This document shows, in pieces, positions 8,044 to 16,650 of a DNA stretch of 64,000 nucleotides. The DNA is from CAYJNO01 sp964371715. Lineage in GTDB: Bacteria; Bacillota_I; Bacilli_A; Erysipelotrichales; Erysipelotrichaceae. A program made the translations under genes and the position numbers. The stretch lies in contig CAYJNO010000008.1 of the NCBI GenBank assembly GCA_964371715.1, forward strand, positions 11,910 to 75,909, in the 5' to 3' direction. The notes under the pieces are model-generated. The model saw only the letters and a list, made by a program, of their open reading frames with translations, was not told where the DNA came from and searched no databases. Positions within the stretch are counted from its first letter, which is position 1. Every line of letters starts with the position of its first letter.

Positions 8044-8802
8044 ATGTACAGTATTAAAAATTTCACTGAAAATGATGATATTCAAATTTTAGATCAAAAA
8101 GGACCATATACTATCATCGAATATAAAAAAGATTTATCTGTAACACCTCAAGGGGCAATGGGTTCATATTACATGTCTCAAATGAATGTAAGAAAAAGAC
8201 AAGTTGTTTGTCAAATGAACAATAACTCAGTAGTATTACAAGCTGGTGCAATGCAATGGACAGTTGGTAATGTAAATGCTAACACAGGTATCAAAGGAGT
8301 GGGAGATTTCTTTGGAAAAGCATTAAGATCACAAGTTACTGGTGAAAGTGCAATTAAGCCTGAATATCAAGGTCAAGGTACATTAGTATTAGAACCAACA
8401 TACAAACACTTGATATTAGTTGATTTAAAAGAATGGAATGGATCTATTGTTTTAGATGATGGGTTATTCTTAAGTTGTGAAGGTAACTTAACTCATAAAA
8501 CTATAGTGCGTAGTAATCTATCAAGTGCAGTAGCTGGAGGAGAAGGTTTGTTTAACCTTGGTATTACAGGTGATGGTATTGTTTGTTTAGAATCATGGTC
8601 ACCTAAAGAAGAATTAATTGAAATTACTTTAGAAAATGATGTAATTAAAATTGATGGCAATATGGCTATCGCATGGAGTGGTTCACTAGAGTTTACTGTT
8701 GAAAGATCAGGTAAATCATTAATTGGATCTGCAGCAAGTGGAGAAGGGTTAGTAAATGTTTACCGTGGAACTGGTAAAATTTTAATGACACCTGTTAGAT
8801 AA
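8044..8802 (+). CDS. AIM24 family protein
   Basis: A 252-residue soluble protein of the AIM24 (TIGR00266-like) family, recognised by its beta-rich, glycine-punctuated sequence: GEGLFNLGITGDGIVCLE, AIAWSGSLEFTVERSG and SGEGLVNVYRGTGKILMTP. The fold is a double-stranded beta-helix-like barrel. The yeast namesake affects mitochondrial architecture; the bacterial role is unknown. No signal peptide. SD GGGAGG is well placed. The stop overlaps the next ATG (TAATG), so it is coupled to a DUF1904 protein. Confidence 0.88.
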   Translation: MYSIKNFTENDDIQILDQKGPYTIIEYKKDLSVTPQGAMGSYYMSQMNVRKRQVVCQMNNNSVVLQAGAMQWTVGNVNANTGIKGVGDFFGKALRSQVTGESAIKPEYQGQGTLVLEPTYKHLILVDLKEWNGSIVLDDGLFLSCEGNLTHKTIVRSNLSSAVAGGEGLFNLGITGDGIVCLESWSPKEELIEITLENDVIKIDGNMAIAWSGSLEFTVERSGKSLIGSAASGEGLVNVYRGTGKILMTPVR

Positions 8803-9128
8803 TGCCACAATTAAAATTTAAAGGATTAAAAATAGAAGAAGTAAAAAATCTTAGTTCGACATTAAGTGTCAAACTTGGAGAGATTATGGATACAGAAAGT
8901 GATTGGTTTTTATTTGAACATGTTAATACAACAACATTTGTGAATGGTATTGAACTTAAAGGTTCAATAATGATTGATATTTATTGGTTTGATCGTGGAC
9001 AAGAAATTAAAAATCAAAGTGCTAAAGCAATACATAATACAATTTTAAATTTAGGATATGAAAATATTGAAATAGTATTTCATGAATTAAAAGCTAATGA
9101 TTACTTTGAAAATGGAGAACATTATTAA
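8802..9128 (+). CDS. DUF1904 family protein
   Basis: A 108-residue protein that starts with MPQLKFKGL and contains WFDRGQEIKNQSAKAI and a C-terminal NGEHY, the marks of DUF1904. The domain has a tautomerase/MIF-like alpha-beta pattern with Pro2 after the initiator Met, the residue that acts as catalytic base in tautomerases; activity here is not shown. Coupled to the AIM24 gene by a one-base stop/start overlap. Followed by a terminator, so the two form a bicistronic unit. Confidence 0.85.
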   Translation: MPQLKFKGLKIEEVKNLSSTLSVKLGEIMDTESDWFLFEHVNTTTFVNGIELKGSIMIDIYWFDRGQEIKNQSAKAIHNTILNLGYENIEIVFHELKANDYFENGEHY

Positions 9129-9150
9129 GCTTTTATAAAATAATATATTT

Positions 9151-9196
9151 TAGACTGCTGATTAAATATGAAAGTATTAATCAACAGTCTTTTTTA
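9151..9196 (+). terminator. Terminator of the AIM24-DUF1904 unit
   Basis: AGACTGCTGATTAA pairs with TTAATCAACAGTCT across an 11-base loop, followed by a T run. Confidence 0.8.
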
Positions 9197-9231
9197 TGCT
9201 AGTAATCATTAAATTATTTAACTATATATAT

Positions 9232-9260
9232 AAAAAAACATATAACAAATGTTATATGTT
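9232..9260 (-). terminator. Terminator of tRNA-Leu
   Basis: On the minus strand, ACATATAAC-ATT-TGTTATATGT followed by seven Ts, about 10 bases past the tRNA 3' end. Confidence 0.75.
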
Positions 9261-9270
9261 AAGTTTACAA

Positions 9271-9355
9271 TGGTGCGGATGACAGGAATCGAACCTGCAT
9301 GCCGTAAGGCGCTAGATCCTAAGTCTAGTGCGTCTGCCAATTTCGCCACATCCGC
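9271..9355 (-). tRNA. tRNA-Leu (anticodon UAG)
   Basis: An 85-base cloverleaf on the minus strand. The acceptor stem GCGGATG pairs with CATCCGC, the anticodon loop CTTAGGA reads UAG (codon CUA), and a long variable arm typical of leucine tRNA and a TTCGATTC T-loop are present. The CCA end is encoded. It has its own promoter and terminator, so it is a single-gene transcript. Confidence 0.97.
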
Positions 9356-9368
9356 GTCATGCCTTAAT

Positions 9369-9397
9369 ATAATACAATATAAATATTACTTTTTCAA
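9369..9397 (-). promoter_or_regulatory. Promoter of tRNA-Leu
   Basis: On the minus strand, TTGAAA (9392-9397), a 17-base spacer and TATTAT (9369-9374). The start would be about 7 bases before the mature tRNA 5' end. Confidence 0.7.
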
Positions 9398-9454
9398 TAA
9401 GAAATAGAAAAAAAATTAAAAATTATTTATAATATAAAGGAAAAGGTGGTATTT

Positions 9455-10078
9455 ATGGAATATAGTGTAGTAATTGTGGCGTCAGGCACTGGAAGTAGAA
9501 TGAATGTTGGATATAATAAAGTTTTTTATCAATTAGATAATGAAAGAATTATTGATAAAACAATAAATGCTTTTAAAAATGATCTTGAGTGTAAGCAAAT
9601 AATTGTTGTAACTAACAAAGATGATTTTCACTTACTAGCAAATCATGATGTTGTTTTAGTAGAAGGTGGCAAAAGAAGACAAGATAGTGTTGAAAATGGT
9701 TTAATGCAAGTAAGCAATGAATATGTTATGATACATGATGGAGCAAGGCCATATATAAGTTATGAAGTAATAGAAAGAGTAAAAAATATGTTATTAAAAA
9801 GCGATGCATGTGTGGTATGTGTGCCTTCGATCGATACAGTAAAAATGATGAGTGATAATGGATTAATTACTTTAGAAAGAGATAAACTATTTAATGCGCA
9901 GACTCCACAAGCCTTTAAAACAAAAGTTTTAAAGGAAGCATATAAGAAATGTGATAAAACTAAAAACTATACTGATGATACAAGCCTAGTAGCTGAAGTC
10001 TTAAATATTAAAATAGAAAATGTTTTAGGAGATTATGGTAATATTAAAATTACTACAATGAAAGATATAAGTAAATAG
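9455..10078 (+). CDS. ispD: 2-C-methyl-D-erythritol 4-phosphate cytidylyltransferase
   Basis: A 207-residue nucleotidyltransferase of the non-mevalonate isoprenoid pathway (MEP + CTP to CDP-ME). Visible are the N-terminal nucleotide loop (VIVASGTGSRM), VEGGKRRQDSVENGL, HDGARPYI, and FNAQTPQAFK with TDDTSLVA further on, all IspD hallmarks. The close relative TarI (ribitol-5-P cytidylyltransferase) usually sits beside TarJ, which is absent here, so IspD is favoured. The ATG at 9455 is chosen over the GTG at 9446 because AGGTGG lies just ahead of it and family members begin with this residue. Isolated from other pathway genes. Confidence 0.85.
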   Translation: MEYSVVIVASGTGSRMNVGYNKVFYQLDNERIIDKTINAFKNDLECKQIIVVTNKDDFHLLANHDVVLVEGGKRRQDSVENGLMQVSNEYVMIHDGARPYISYEVIERVKNMLLKSDACVVCVPSIDTVKMMSDNGLITLERDKLFNAQTPQAFKTKVLKEAYKKCDKTKNYTDDTSLVAEVLNIKIENVLGDYGNIKITTMKDISK

Positions 10079-10083
10079 GAAAT

Positions 10084-10122
10084 AAAAGATACCTTTTAAT
10101 AATATGTTAAGAGGTATCTTTT
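10084..10122 (+). promoter_or_regulatory. Hairpin ending at the comFA start codon
   Basis: A perfect 11-bp stem (10084-10094 with 10112-10122) closes a 17-base loop. Its 3' arm contains most of the comFA SD (AAGAGG, 10109-10114) and ends directly at the ATG (10123). It may end ispD transcription weakly (only four Ts) or hide the comFA RBS. Confidence 0.6.
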
Positions 10123-11265
10123 ATGTTGTGTCCAAGGTGTAAGAATGATGATATAAATTATTTTTATTTAGGTTCAAAAGGCTATTATTGTCGAAAATGT
10201 ATTATGTTTAAAAGACAATTATTACTAGATGATATAAATGTTATTGATTATCAAGAAATAGATGAAAAAGCATCATATAATTATTTACCATATAAATTAA
10301 GTACTTTACAAAAAAATATAAGTGATAAATGTGCTAAATATATTATAAAACATGATGTATTATTACATTGTGTATGTGGCGCAGGTAAAACTGAAATTGT
10401 ATTAAAAAGTATAGAAAATGCTTTAATTAAAAAACAAAAAGTAGGTTTTGCGATAAGTAGAAGACAAGTTGTATTAGAAATAAAACAACGATTAGAACAT
10501 ATATTTAAAAAAGCAAATGTTATTAATGTATGTGCTGGTTATACTGATATTTTAGATGGAGATATAATTGTTTGTACTACTCACCAATTATATCGTTATT
10601 ATCAAACATTTGACTTATTAATTTTAGATGAACCAGATGCTTTTCCTTATAAAGGAAATATGGTACTTAAAGGTATATGTGAAAATAGTTGTAAGGGTCA
10701 AACTATCTTTTTGACAGCTACTTTAGATGATTATCTAAAAAAGAGGATATTAGATAAGTCATTAAAATATTTAGTTTTAAATAAAAGACCACATAATTAT
10801 GATTTACCTGTACCAAAATTAAAGGTTGGAATCAGACTATATTTAATATATGAATTAATGAAATTTATTAAAGAACATGATGAAAAAATAATTGTCTTTG
10901 TTCCGACTAAAAAAATAGCTACAATATTATATAGATTCTTTAAATGGTATATAAAATGTCAATATATCTACAGTGGTATTGATAGACAAGATGAAATAAT
11001 CGATGATTTTAAAAAAGGTAAGTATAAAGTGATCTTTGCAACAACAATCTTAGAAAGAGGAATCACAATTAAAGGTGTACTTGTTGTAATATATTTAAGT
11101 GAACATAAAATATTTGATGAAGCAAGCTTAATACAAATGCTAGGTAGAGTGGGTAGAAGCTTTGAACAACCAACTGGAGATTGTTTAATATTGAGTGATA
11201 AATATCCAAAGCTTGCGAAAGATGTAATTGCTACTTTGAAGAGGGCAAATAATGAAAAAGTGTAA
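10123..11265 (+). CDS. comFA: ComFA-like DNA helicase/translocase
   Basis: A 380-residue superfamily 2 ATPase of the late competence protein ComFA. In known systems it drives single-stranded DNA import at the membrane. The N-terminus has a four-cysteine zinc finger (CPRC and CRKC). Walker A is GAGKTE, Walker B is LDEPDAF, motif III is TATL, and the C-terminal helicase half has ATTILERGITIKG and QMLGRVGRS. Slightly shorter than the B. subtilis protein. It overlaps comFC by 14 bases. Other competence genes are outside the window, so transformability is only suggested. Confidence 0.88.
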   Translation: MLCPRCKNDDINYFYLGSKGYYCRKCIMFKRQLLLDDINVIDYQEIDEKASYNYLPYKLSTLQKNISDKCAKYIIKHDVLLHCVCGAGKTEIVLKSIENALIKKQKVGFAISRRQVVLEIKQRLEHIFKKANVINVCAGYTDILDGDIIVCTTHQLYRYYQTFDLLILDEPDAFPYKGNMVLKGICENSCKGQTIFLTATLDDYLKKRILDKSLKYLVLNKRPHNYDLPVPKLKVGIRLYLIYELMKFIKEHDEKIIVFVPTKKIATILYRFFKWYIKCQYIYSGIDRQDEIIDDFKKGKYKVIFATTILERGITIKGVLVVIYLSEHKIFDEASLIQMLGRVGRSFEQPTGDCLILSDKYPKLAKDVIATLKRANNEKV

Positions 11266-11839
11266 ATTATGTGATAAAGAAATAAGTTATAGTAACTTAG
11301 TCTATTTATTATTAAAAGATGATGTACTATGTAAAAAGTGTCGAAGTAATTTTAGATTTAGACCTAAAACTAGAAAGATAAATAATATAAAGTATAAAAC
11401 ATTGTTTGATTATAATGAAAAAATCATAGATGCTATTGTTCAATATAAGGAATGTCATGATGAATATTTGTATGATATATTTTTATATAAAATTAAATGG
11501 TATATTATGATAAGATATTTTAACTATACAATAGTCTATGCACCATCAATAAAAGGCAATATTGAAACAAGAGGCTTCAATCATCTAGAATTGATGTTTA
11601 AAGATATAAAATTAAATAAAATTGATTATTTTATAAATAATGCTACAAGAGCTCAAAAGCTAAAGACTAAAGAAGAAAGAATGCATACACAAAAAATAGA
11701 GGTTAGAAATATAAAATTACCCAATAAAATTCTAGTGGTAGATGATGTGGTTACAACCGGGAATACTTTGTGTACAATGTTAGAAAAGTTTGCAAATTGT
11801 CAAAAAATTGTTAAAGTTATTGTTTTATGCAAAAAATAG
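11252..11839 (+). CDS. comFC: ComFC-like phosphoribosyltransferase-fold protein
   Basis: A 195-residue protein of the ComF/GntX family. An N-terminal zinc finger (CKLC and CKKC) is followed by a type I phosphoribosyltransferase domain with the RGFNHLE segment and the PRPP-loop-like VVDDVVTTGNTL. ComFC is needed for natural transformation in several bacteria and partners with ComFA; the overlap with comFA supports a shared role. The starting ATG lies within the comFA end, with GAGGG upstream as SD. Confidence 0.88.
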   Translation: MKKCKLCDKEISYSNLVYLLLKDDVLCKKCRSNFRFRPKTRKINNIKYKTLFDYNEKIIDAIVQYKECHDEYLYDIFLYKIKWYIMIRYFNYTIVYAPSIKGNIETRGFNHLELMFKDIKLNKIDYFINNATRAQKLKTKEERMHTQKIEVRNIKLPNKILVVDDVVTTGNTLCTMLEKFANCQKIVKVIVLCKK

Positions 11840-11894
11840 CTTGCTTTATTATAAAAAGGGGGTTAAGATGAGTGTATAGAAGGAGACGGATAAT

Positions 11895-12092
11895 ATGCAG
11901 GGGAAAGTTAAACGTTTTAACAAAAACAAAGGCTTCGGATTTGTAACAAATGAAGAAGGTAACGACGTGTTCTTCCACTATTCTGAACTAGTAATGGATG
12001 GTTTTAAAACTGTTGATGAAGGTGCTTTAGTTGAATTTGATTTAACTGAAGGAGATAGAGGATTACAAGCTCGTAACATTAAAGTTATTTAA
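11895..12092 (+). CDS. csp: Cold shock protein (CspA family)
   Basis: A 65-residue OB-fold nucleic acid chaperone. RNP1 is KGFGFVT and RNP2 is NDVFFHYS; the aromatic surface residues that stack on single-stranded RNA/DNA are intact. Length is typical. SD GAAGGAGA precedes the ATG. It follows comFC by 55 bases and ends in a strong terminator. The short upstream gap holds a three-codon ORF with its own SD (11868-11879). Its G+C-richer codons (GGC, TTC, AAC, GAC) suggest high expression. Confidence 0.95.
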   Translation: MQGKVKRFNKNKGFGFVTNEEGNDVFFHYSELVMDGFKTVDEGALVEFDLTEGDRGLQARNIKVI

Positions 12093-12098
12093 TGTGAT

Positions 12099-12126
12099 AA
12101 AAGACTAGTTAATAGTCTTTTTTTTA
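12099..12126 (+). terminator. Terminator of the cold shock gene
   Basis: AAAAGACTA-GTTAA-TAGTCTTTT hairpin with a T run. Confidence 0.8.
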
Positions 12127-12163
12127 TTTTTACACAACATTTAATGAGGAAGTGTTATGTGAA

Positions 12164-12199
12164 ACTATATTTTTTTTACTTTTGTAAAAAAAATATAGT
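12164..12199. repeat. Perfect 16-bp inverted repeat in the secA upstream region
   Basis: ACTATATTTTTTTTAC and its exact complement are separated by TTTT. The right arm ends on the first base of a TATAAT (12199-12204). It could be an operator or a cruciform-prone element; no protein is assigned. Confidence 0.7.
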
Positions 12200-12227
12200 A
12201 TAATCTATTGAAAAAAGGACCTTTTCT

Positions 12228-12256
12228 TTGATAAAATAAATAGATTATTGTACAAT
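12228..12256 (+). promoter_or_regulatory. Promoter of secA
   Basis: TTGATA (12228-12233), a 17-base spacer and TACAAT (12251-12256), 25 bases before the secA ATG with SD AGGAGG. Confidence 0.65.
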
Positions 12257-12281
12257 TATATAGTATTTAGGAGGTATTATA

Positions 12282-14645
12282 ATGGGAATCTTAGACAAAT
12301 TATTTAACGGTGATAAAAAAAGACTAAAAGAAATTGAAGCAGTTGCACATAAGGTTGATGCATTAGCAGATGAAATTGCAAACCTTGATGATGTAGCGTT
12401 AAAGAATAAAACAAATGAATTTAAAGAAAGACTAAAAAAAGGTGAAACACTAGATGATATTTTAGTTGAAGCTTTTGCTGTAATTAGAGAAGCGGCTAAA
12501 CGTGTTATTAATGAGTATCCATACTTAGTACAATTAATGGGTGCATATGTAATGCACCATGGTGATATTGCAGAAATGAAAACTGGGGAAGGTAAAACTT
12601 TAACATCAGTTATTGCGATATATTTAAATGCACTAGAAGGAAAAGGTGTTCATGTTGTAACTGTCAATGAATATCTTGCACAAAGAGACTCGAGTTGGAT
12701 GGGACAAATATTTACCTTTATGGGCTTAGAAACTGCTTGTAATGCAAGAAGTTTAACACCTAGTGAAAAAAGAAAAGTTTATGAAGCAGATATTACATAT
12801 ACAACAAATGCTGAGCTTGGATTTGATTATCTAAGAGATAATATGGTTACTAAAAAAGAAGATCGTGTACTAAGACAATTAAACTTTGCTTTGATAGATG
12901 AAGTTGACTCAATTTTAATCGATGAATCAAGAACACCACTTATTATTTCAGGTGGACAAAAACAAACAGCTAACTTATATAAATCGGCAGACAATTTCGT
13001 TAAACATTTAACTGAAGCTAAAGAACTAGAAGATGGTAAAGTAGATAGTGGAGATTATGTTATTGATATTAAAGCTAAGAGTGTACATTTAACTGAAGAA
13101 GGTGTTAGTAAAGCAGAGAAATTTTTTAAAACAGCTAATCTTTATAGTGTAGACAACACACAATTAGTACATCATATTAATCAAGCATTAAAAGCTAATT
13201 ATACAATGAGCAATGATGTAGAGTATGTAGTCGAAGAAGGTGCGATTGTAATTGTTGATCAATTTACAGGTCGTAAAATGCCAGGCCGTGCATTCTCAGA
13301 TGGATTACATCAAGCATTAGAAGCTAAAGAAAATGTTACTATTAAACAAGAAACTTCTACTTTAGCAACTGTTACATATCAAAATTTCTTTAGATTATAT
13401 TCAAAATTATCAGGAATGACAGGTACTGCAAAAACAGAAGAAGAAGAATTCTTAAGTATTTACAATATGCGTGTTATTGAAATTCCAACACATAGACCAA
13501 TTCAAAGAATTGATTACCCAGATGCAATTTATGGAACTAAAAAAGCTAAATATGCTGCATTAATTGAAGAAATAATTGAGTGTTATGAAAAAGGCCAACC
13601 AGTATTAGTTGGTACGATTGCGGTTGATACAAGTGAATATATCGCGAAAATGCTTAAATCAAGAAAAATACCTCATGAAGTATTAAATGCAAAAAATCAC
13701 TCAAGAGAGGCTGACATTATATCAAAAGCTGGTAAAGTAAAAGCAGTAACAATTGCCACAAATATGGCAGGCCGTGGTACTGATATTAAGCTTGGTGAAG
13801 GTGTAAAAGAACTTGGTGGACTTGCAGTTTTAGGTTCTGAAAGACATGAATCAAGACGTATAGATAACCAGTTAAGAGGTCGTTCAGGACGTCAAGGTGA
13901 TGTTGGTTATTCAAGATTTTTTGTTTCAGTACAAGATGAATTAATGGTAAGATTTGGATCTGAAAGATTAGCAAGTACATTTGCAGCACTTGGAGATCGT
14001 CCAGTAGAATCAAAAATTATTAGTAAATCAATTGGTAGTGCGCAAAAACGTGTTGAGGGTAGAAACTTTGATATTCGTAAATCATTATTAGGGTATGATG
14101 ATATCTTAAGACAACAAAGAGAAATTATTTATGATCAAAGAAACTATATCTTAGATAATGATGATGTTCATGCAATAGTTAAAGATATGTTTAATAAAGA
14201 GATTTCAAATTTAGTTAACTCTTATCGTAATGAAGAAGAAAAGTTAGATATTGAAAATCTAAAAGTAGCTTTAGAAAAACAGGGCTTTAAAGAAGGTGTA
14301 GATAATATTGATTTTAAACAATCAACATCTGAAGTTACAGAAAATTTATGTTCTTTAGCATGGAATACTTATGAAAATAAGATTGCAGAACATAAAGAGC
14401 AAATATTAAAATTTGAAAAAACAATGGTGTTAAGAATAATTGATCGTGCATGGGTAAATCATATTGATATGATGTCTAAATTAAGAGAAGGTATTCACTT
14501 AAGAAGTTATGCACAAACAAATCCATTACAAGCTTATACAACAGAAGGATATGAGATGTTTGAAGAAATGATGGGTAATATTTCTTCGGAAATTGTTACA
14601 TTCTGCTTAAATGTAAATGTTGTAGTTCAAGGAGCACCTAAATAA
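12282..14645 (+). CDS. secA: Preprotein translocase ATPase SecA
   Basis: A 787-residue motor of the Sec export pathway, acting at the membrane with SecYEG. Walker A is MKTGEGKT, Walker B is LIDEVDSILIDE, the preprotein cross-linking region follows, then motifs IATNMAGRGTDIKLG and QLRGRSGRQGD. The helical wing/scaffold ends near WVNHIDMMSKLREGIHLRSYAQ. The protein stops at VVQGAPK without the C-terminal zinc-binding tail (CxCxS) of many SecA proteins, so it is shorter than B. subtilis SecA; tail-less forms are known. Overlaps prfB by one base (TAATG), the classic secA-prfB pair. Confidence 0.97.
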   Translation: MGILDKLFNGDKKRLKEIEAVAHKVDALADEIANLDDVALKNKTNEFKERLKKGETLDDILVEAFAVIREAAKRVINEYPYLVQLMGAYVMHHGDIAEMKTGEGKTLTSVIAIYLNALEGKGVHVVTVNEYLAQRDSSWMGQIFTFMGLETACNARSLTPSEKRKVYEADITYTTNAELGFDYLRDNMVTKKEDRVLRQLNFALIDEVDSILIDESRTPLIISGGQKQTANLYKSADNFVKHLTEAKELEDGKVDSGDYVIDIKAKSVHLTEEGVSKAEKFFKTANLYSVDNTQLVHHINQALKANYTMSNDVEYVVEEGAIVIVDQFTGRKMPGRAFSDGLHQALEAKENVTIKQETSTLATVTYQNFFRLYSKLSGMTGTAKTEEEEFLSIYNMRVIEIPTHRPIQRIDYPDAIYGTKKAKYAALIEEIIECYEKGQPVLVGTIAVDTSEYIAKMLKSRKIPHEVLNAKNHSREADIISKAGKVKAVTIATNMAGRGTDIKLGEGVKELGGLAVLGSERHESRRIDNQLRGRSGRQGDVGYSRFFVSVQDELMVRFGSERLASTFAALGDRPVESKIISKSIGSAQKRVEGRNFDIRKSLLGYDDILRQQREIIYDQRNYILDNDDVHAIVKDMFNKEISNLVNSYRNEEEKLDIENLKVALEKQGFKEGVDNIDFKQSTSEVTENLCSLAWNTYENKIAEHKEQILKFEKTMVLRIIDRAWVNHIDMMSKLREGIHLRSYAQTNPLQAYTTEGYEMFEEMMGNISSEIVTFCLNVNVVVQGAPK

Positions 14646-15743
14646 TGGAATTATATGAAATAAAACAAAAACTAAATGAGAATATTGCTAAGTTAGATAT
14701 GCTTAGCTCTTCTCTTTGACTTAAATACTAAAAAAGAAGAGATTATTAAATATGATGAATTAATGAATGATACAAACTTTTGGGATGATCCTAAAAAAGC
14801 TCAAAGTATTATTCAAAAAAATAATGAATTAAAAAATTTATGTGATAATTATGAAAAATTAAACATTACATTAAATGATTTAATGATAACAGTAAATGAT
14901 TTGAACAAAAACTATGATGAAGATCTAAAAATGATGGTTGAAGAAGAATATACTGAAATGCTTAAAAATTTTGATAGTTTTGAAATCAATGTCTTATTAA
15001 AAGAAGATTATGATCATAGTAATGCAATTATTGAATTACATCCAGGAGCTGGTGGTACAGAATCACAAGATTGGGCGATGATGCTCTATGAAATGTATCA
15101 AAAATGGGGTAGTCTAAAGGATTATAAAACTACTGTTTTAGATTATCAAGATGGAGAAACTGCTGGGATAAAATCGGTTAGTTTATTAGTTGAAGGTCCT
15201 TTAGCTTATGGTTATTTAAAGGGTGAAAAAGGAGTACATCGACTAGTGAGAATTTCGCCATTTGATTCATCAGGGAGAAGACACACATCATTTGCATCAG
15301 TAGATGTAATGCCAGAATTTAATGATGATATAGAAATTGTTATAGAAGATAAAGATTTACAAGTTGATACAATGAGAGCAAGTGGAGCTGGTGGACAACA
15401 CGTTAATAAAACAGATAGTGCTGTAAGAATGACGCATATTCCAACAGGTATTGTTGCAACATGTCAGACAGAAAGATCACAGATCAAAAATCGTGAACGT
15501 TGTTTAAACATGCTAAAATCTAAATTATATCAATTAAAAATAGAAGAACAGTTAGCTAAAGTTCAAAATTTAAAAGGAGAACAAAAACTAATTGAATGGG
15601 GTTCACAAATTAGATCATATGTTTTTTGTCCATATACAATGGTTAAAGATCACCGTACAGGATTTAATGTAACAGCGGTAAATGATGTAATGAATGGTGA
15701 AATAGATGAATTTATTTTCAGTTATTTAAAATCACAAATTTAA
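14645..15743 (+). CDS. prfB: Peptide chain release factor 2 (programmed +1 frameshift)
   Basis: RF2 ends translation at UGA and UAA. The gene needs a +1 shift. A 24-codon frame from the ATG at 14645 ends at an in-frame TGA (14717-14719) within CTT TGA C, and the main frame resumes with GAC (14718). The joined product is 365 residues, the normal RF2 length. Anticodon-like SPF is in RISPFDSSG, the catalytic GGQ in SGAGGQHVNKTDSAVR. At the autoregulated site, low RF2 favours the shift. Oddly, the usual SD-like purine stimulator before CTTTGA is absent (AGCTCTTCT instead). Start overlaps the secA stop. Confidence 0.95.
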
Positions 15744-15753
15744 GGAGCTATAA

Positions 15754-16617
15754 ATGAAAACTAATATTAATAAAATTGTGAAGATGGCTTTACAAACAGG
15801 TATCAAACATCCTTCAATGGCAATGCCAGGTTATCGTGGTTCATACGATGGTCTTGCACGTATTGTGCCAAGTGTTGGAGGTATTACATATAATTGTTTT
15901 TTAGGAGATAATTGTATTGATATAGTTGGTGATCATGTTGAAGCTGGGGTTAGTTCAAAAAATAGTAATGATGCAGAAAATAATGCTTGTATGACTTTTG
16001 CATGTGTTGGAAATCAAGTAAGAGTACTAACAGGTGAAGCAAAAGGAGCAACAGGTTTTGTTGTTGGTAAACATGGTGGATGTAATCATGTAATGATGGC
16101 ATTTAATGAAGATACGATTAATAAATTAGTCTATACAGATCAATTTATGATTACTGCATGGGGTCAAGGTTTAAAGTTTGAAAATCATGAAGATATTAAA
16201 TTATTAAGCATGGGTCCTGAGTTATTAGAAAATATGAATATTATTGAAGAAAATGGTGCTTTAAAAGTACCTGTTAAAGCAATAATACCTGCTTATTTAA
16301 TGGGCTCTGGTCTTGGAAGTTCATCTTCAATTAATTCAGATTATGATATTATGATGCATGATAAGGCTGAAGTGGAAAGATTAAAATTAAACGAATTATG
16401 TTTTGGAGATTTTGTTTATATTGAAGATCATTTAAATCATTTTGGACCAGATTATCGCAAAAACTCAGGTTCTGTTGGAGTAATTGTGCACAGTGATTCG
16501 TTTACTTCAGGTCATGGTCCTGGTGTAACAGTTTTAATGTCAGCAGAAAATAATAAATTAGTACCTATTTTAGATGAAAATGCAAATTTAAAAAATATTA
16601 TGAATTTTGAAAAGTAG
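15754..16617 (+). CDS. DUF4438 family protein
   Basis: A 287-residue protein matching DUF4438 in sequence style: an N-terminal PGYRGSYDGLARIVPSVGG segment, HVEAGVSS, GEAKGATGFVVGKHGG, and a C-terminal HNHFGPDYR-type region followed by HSDSFTSGHGPGV. No transmembrane segments or signal peptide. A structural-genomics representative is known, but no function is established. Many conserved Gly/His/Asp residues suggest a ligand or metal site (inference). SD AAGGAG precedes the ATG. It sits 10 bases after prfB and ends at a terminator. Confidence 0.8.
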   Translation: MKTNINKIVKMALQTGIKHPSMAMPGYRGSYDGLARIVPSVGGITYNCFLGDNCIDIVGDHVEAGVSSKNSNDAENNACMTFACVGNQVRVLTGEAKGATGFVVGKHGGCNHVMMAFNEDTINKLVYTDQFMITAWGQGLKFENHEDIKLLSMGPELLENMNIIEENGALKVPVKAIIPAYLMGSGLGSSSSINSDYDIMMHDKAEVERLKLNELCFGDFVYIEDHLNHFGPDYRKNSGSVGVIVHSDSFTSGHGPGVTVLMSAENNKLVPILDENANLKNIMNFEK

Positions 16618-16637
16618 GGTATACCCTGCTTTTTTTT
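16613..16637 (+). terminator. Terminator after the DUF4438 gene
   Basis: AGTAGGG-TATA-CCCTGCT (one G-T pair) followed by eight Ts; overlaps the stop codon. Confidence 0.8.
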
Positions 16638-16650
16638 GTTAGGAGGACTT

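Noticed and set aside
9446..9454. GTG start for ispD
   Set aside because: The ATG at 9455 has a better SD, and the protein then begins like other IspD enzymes.
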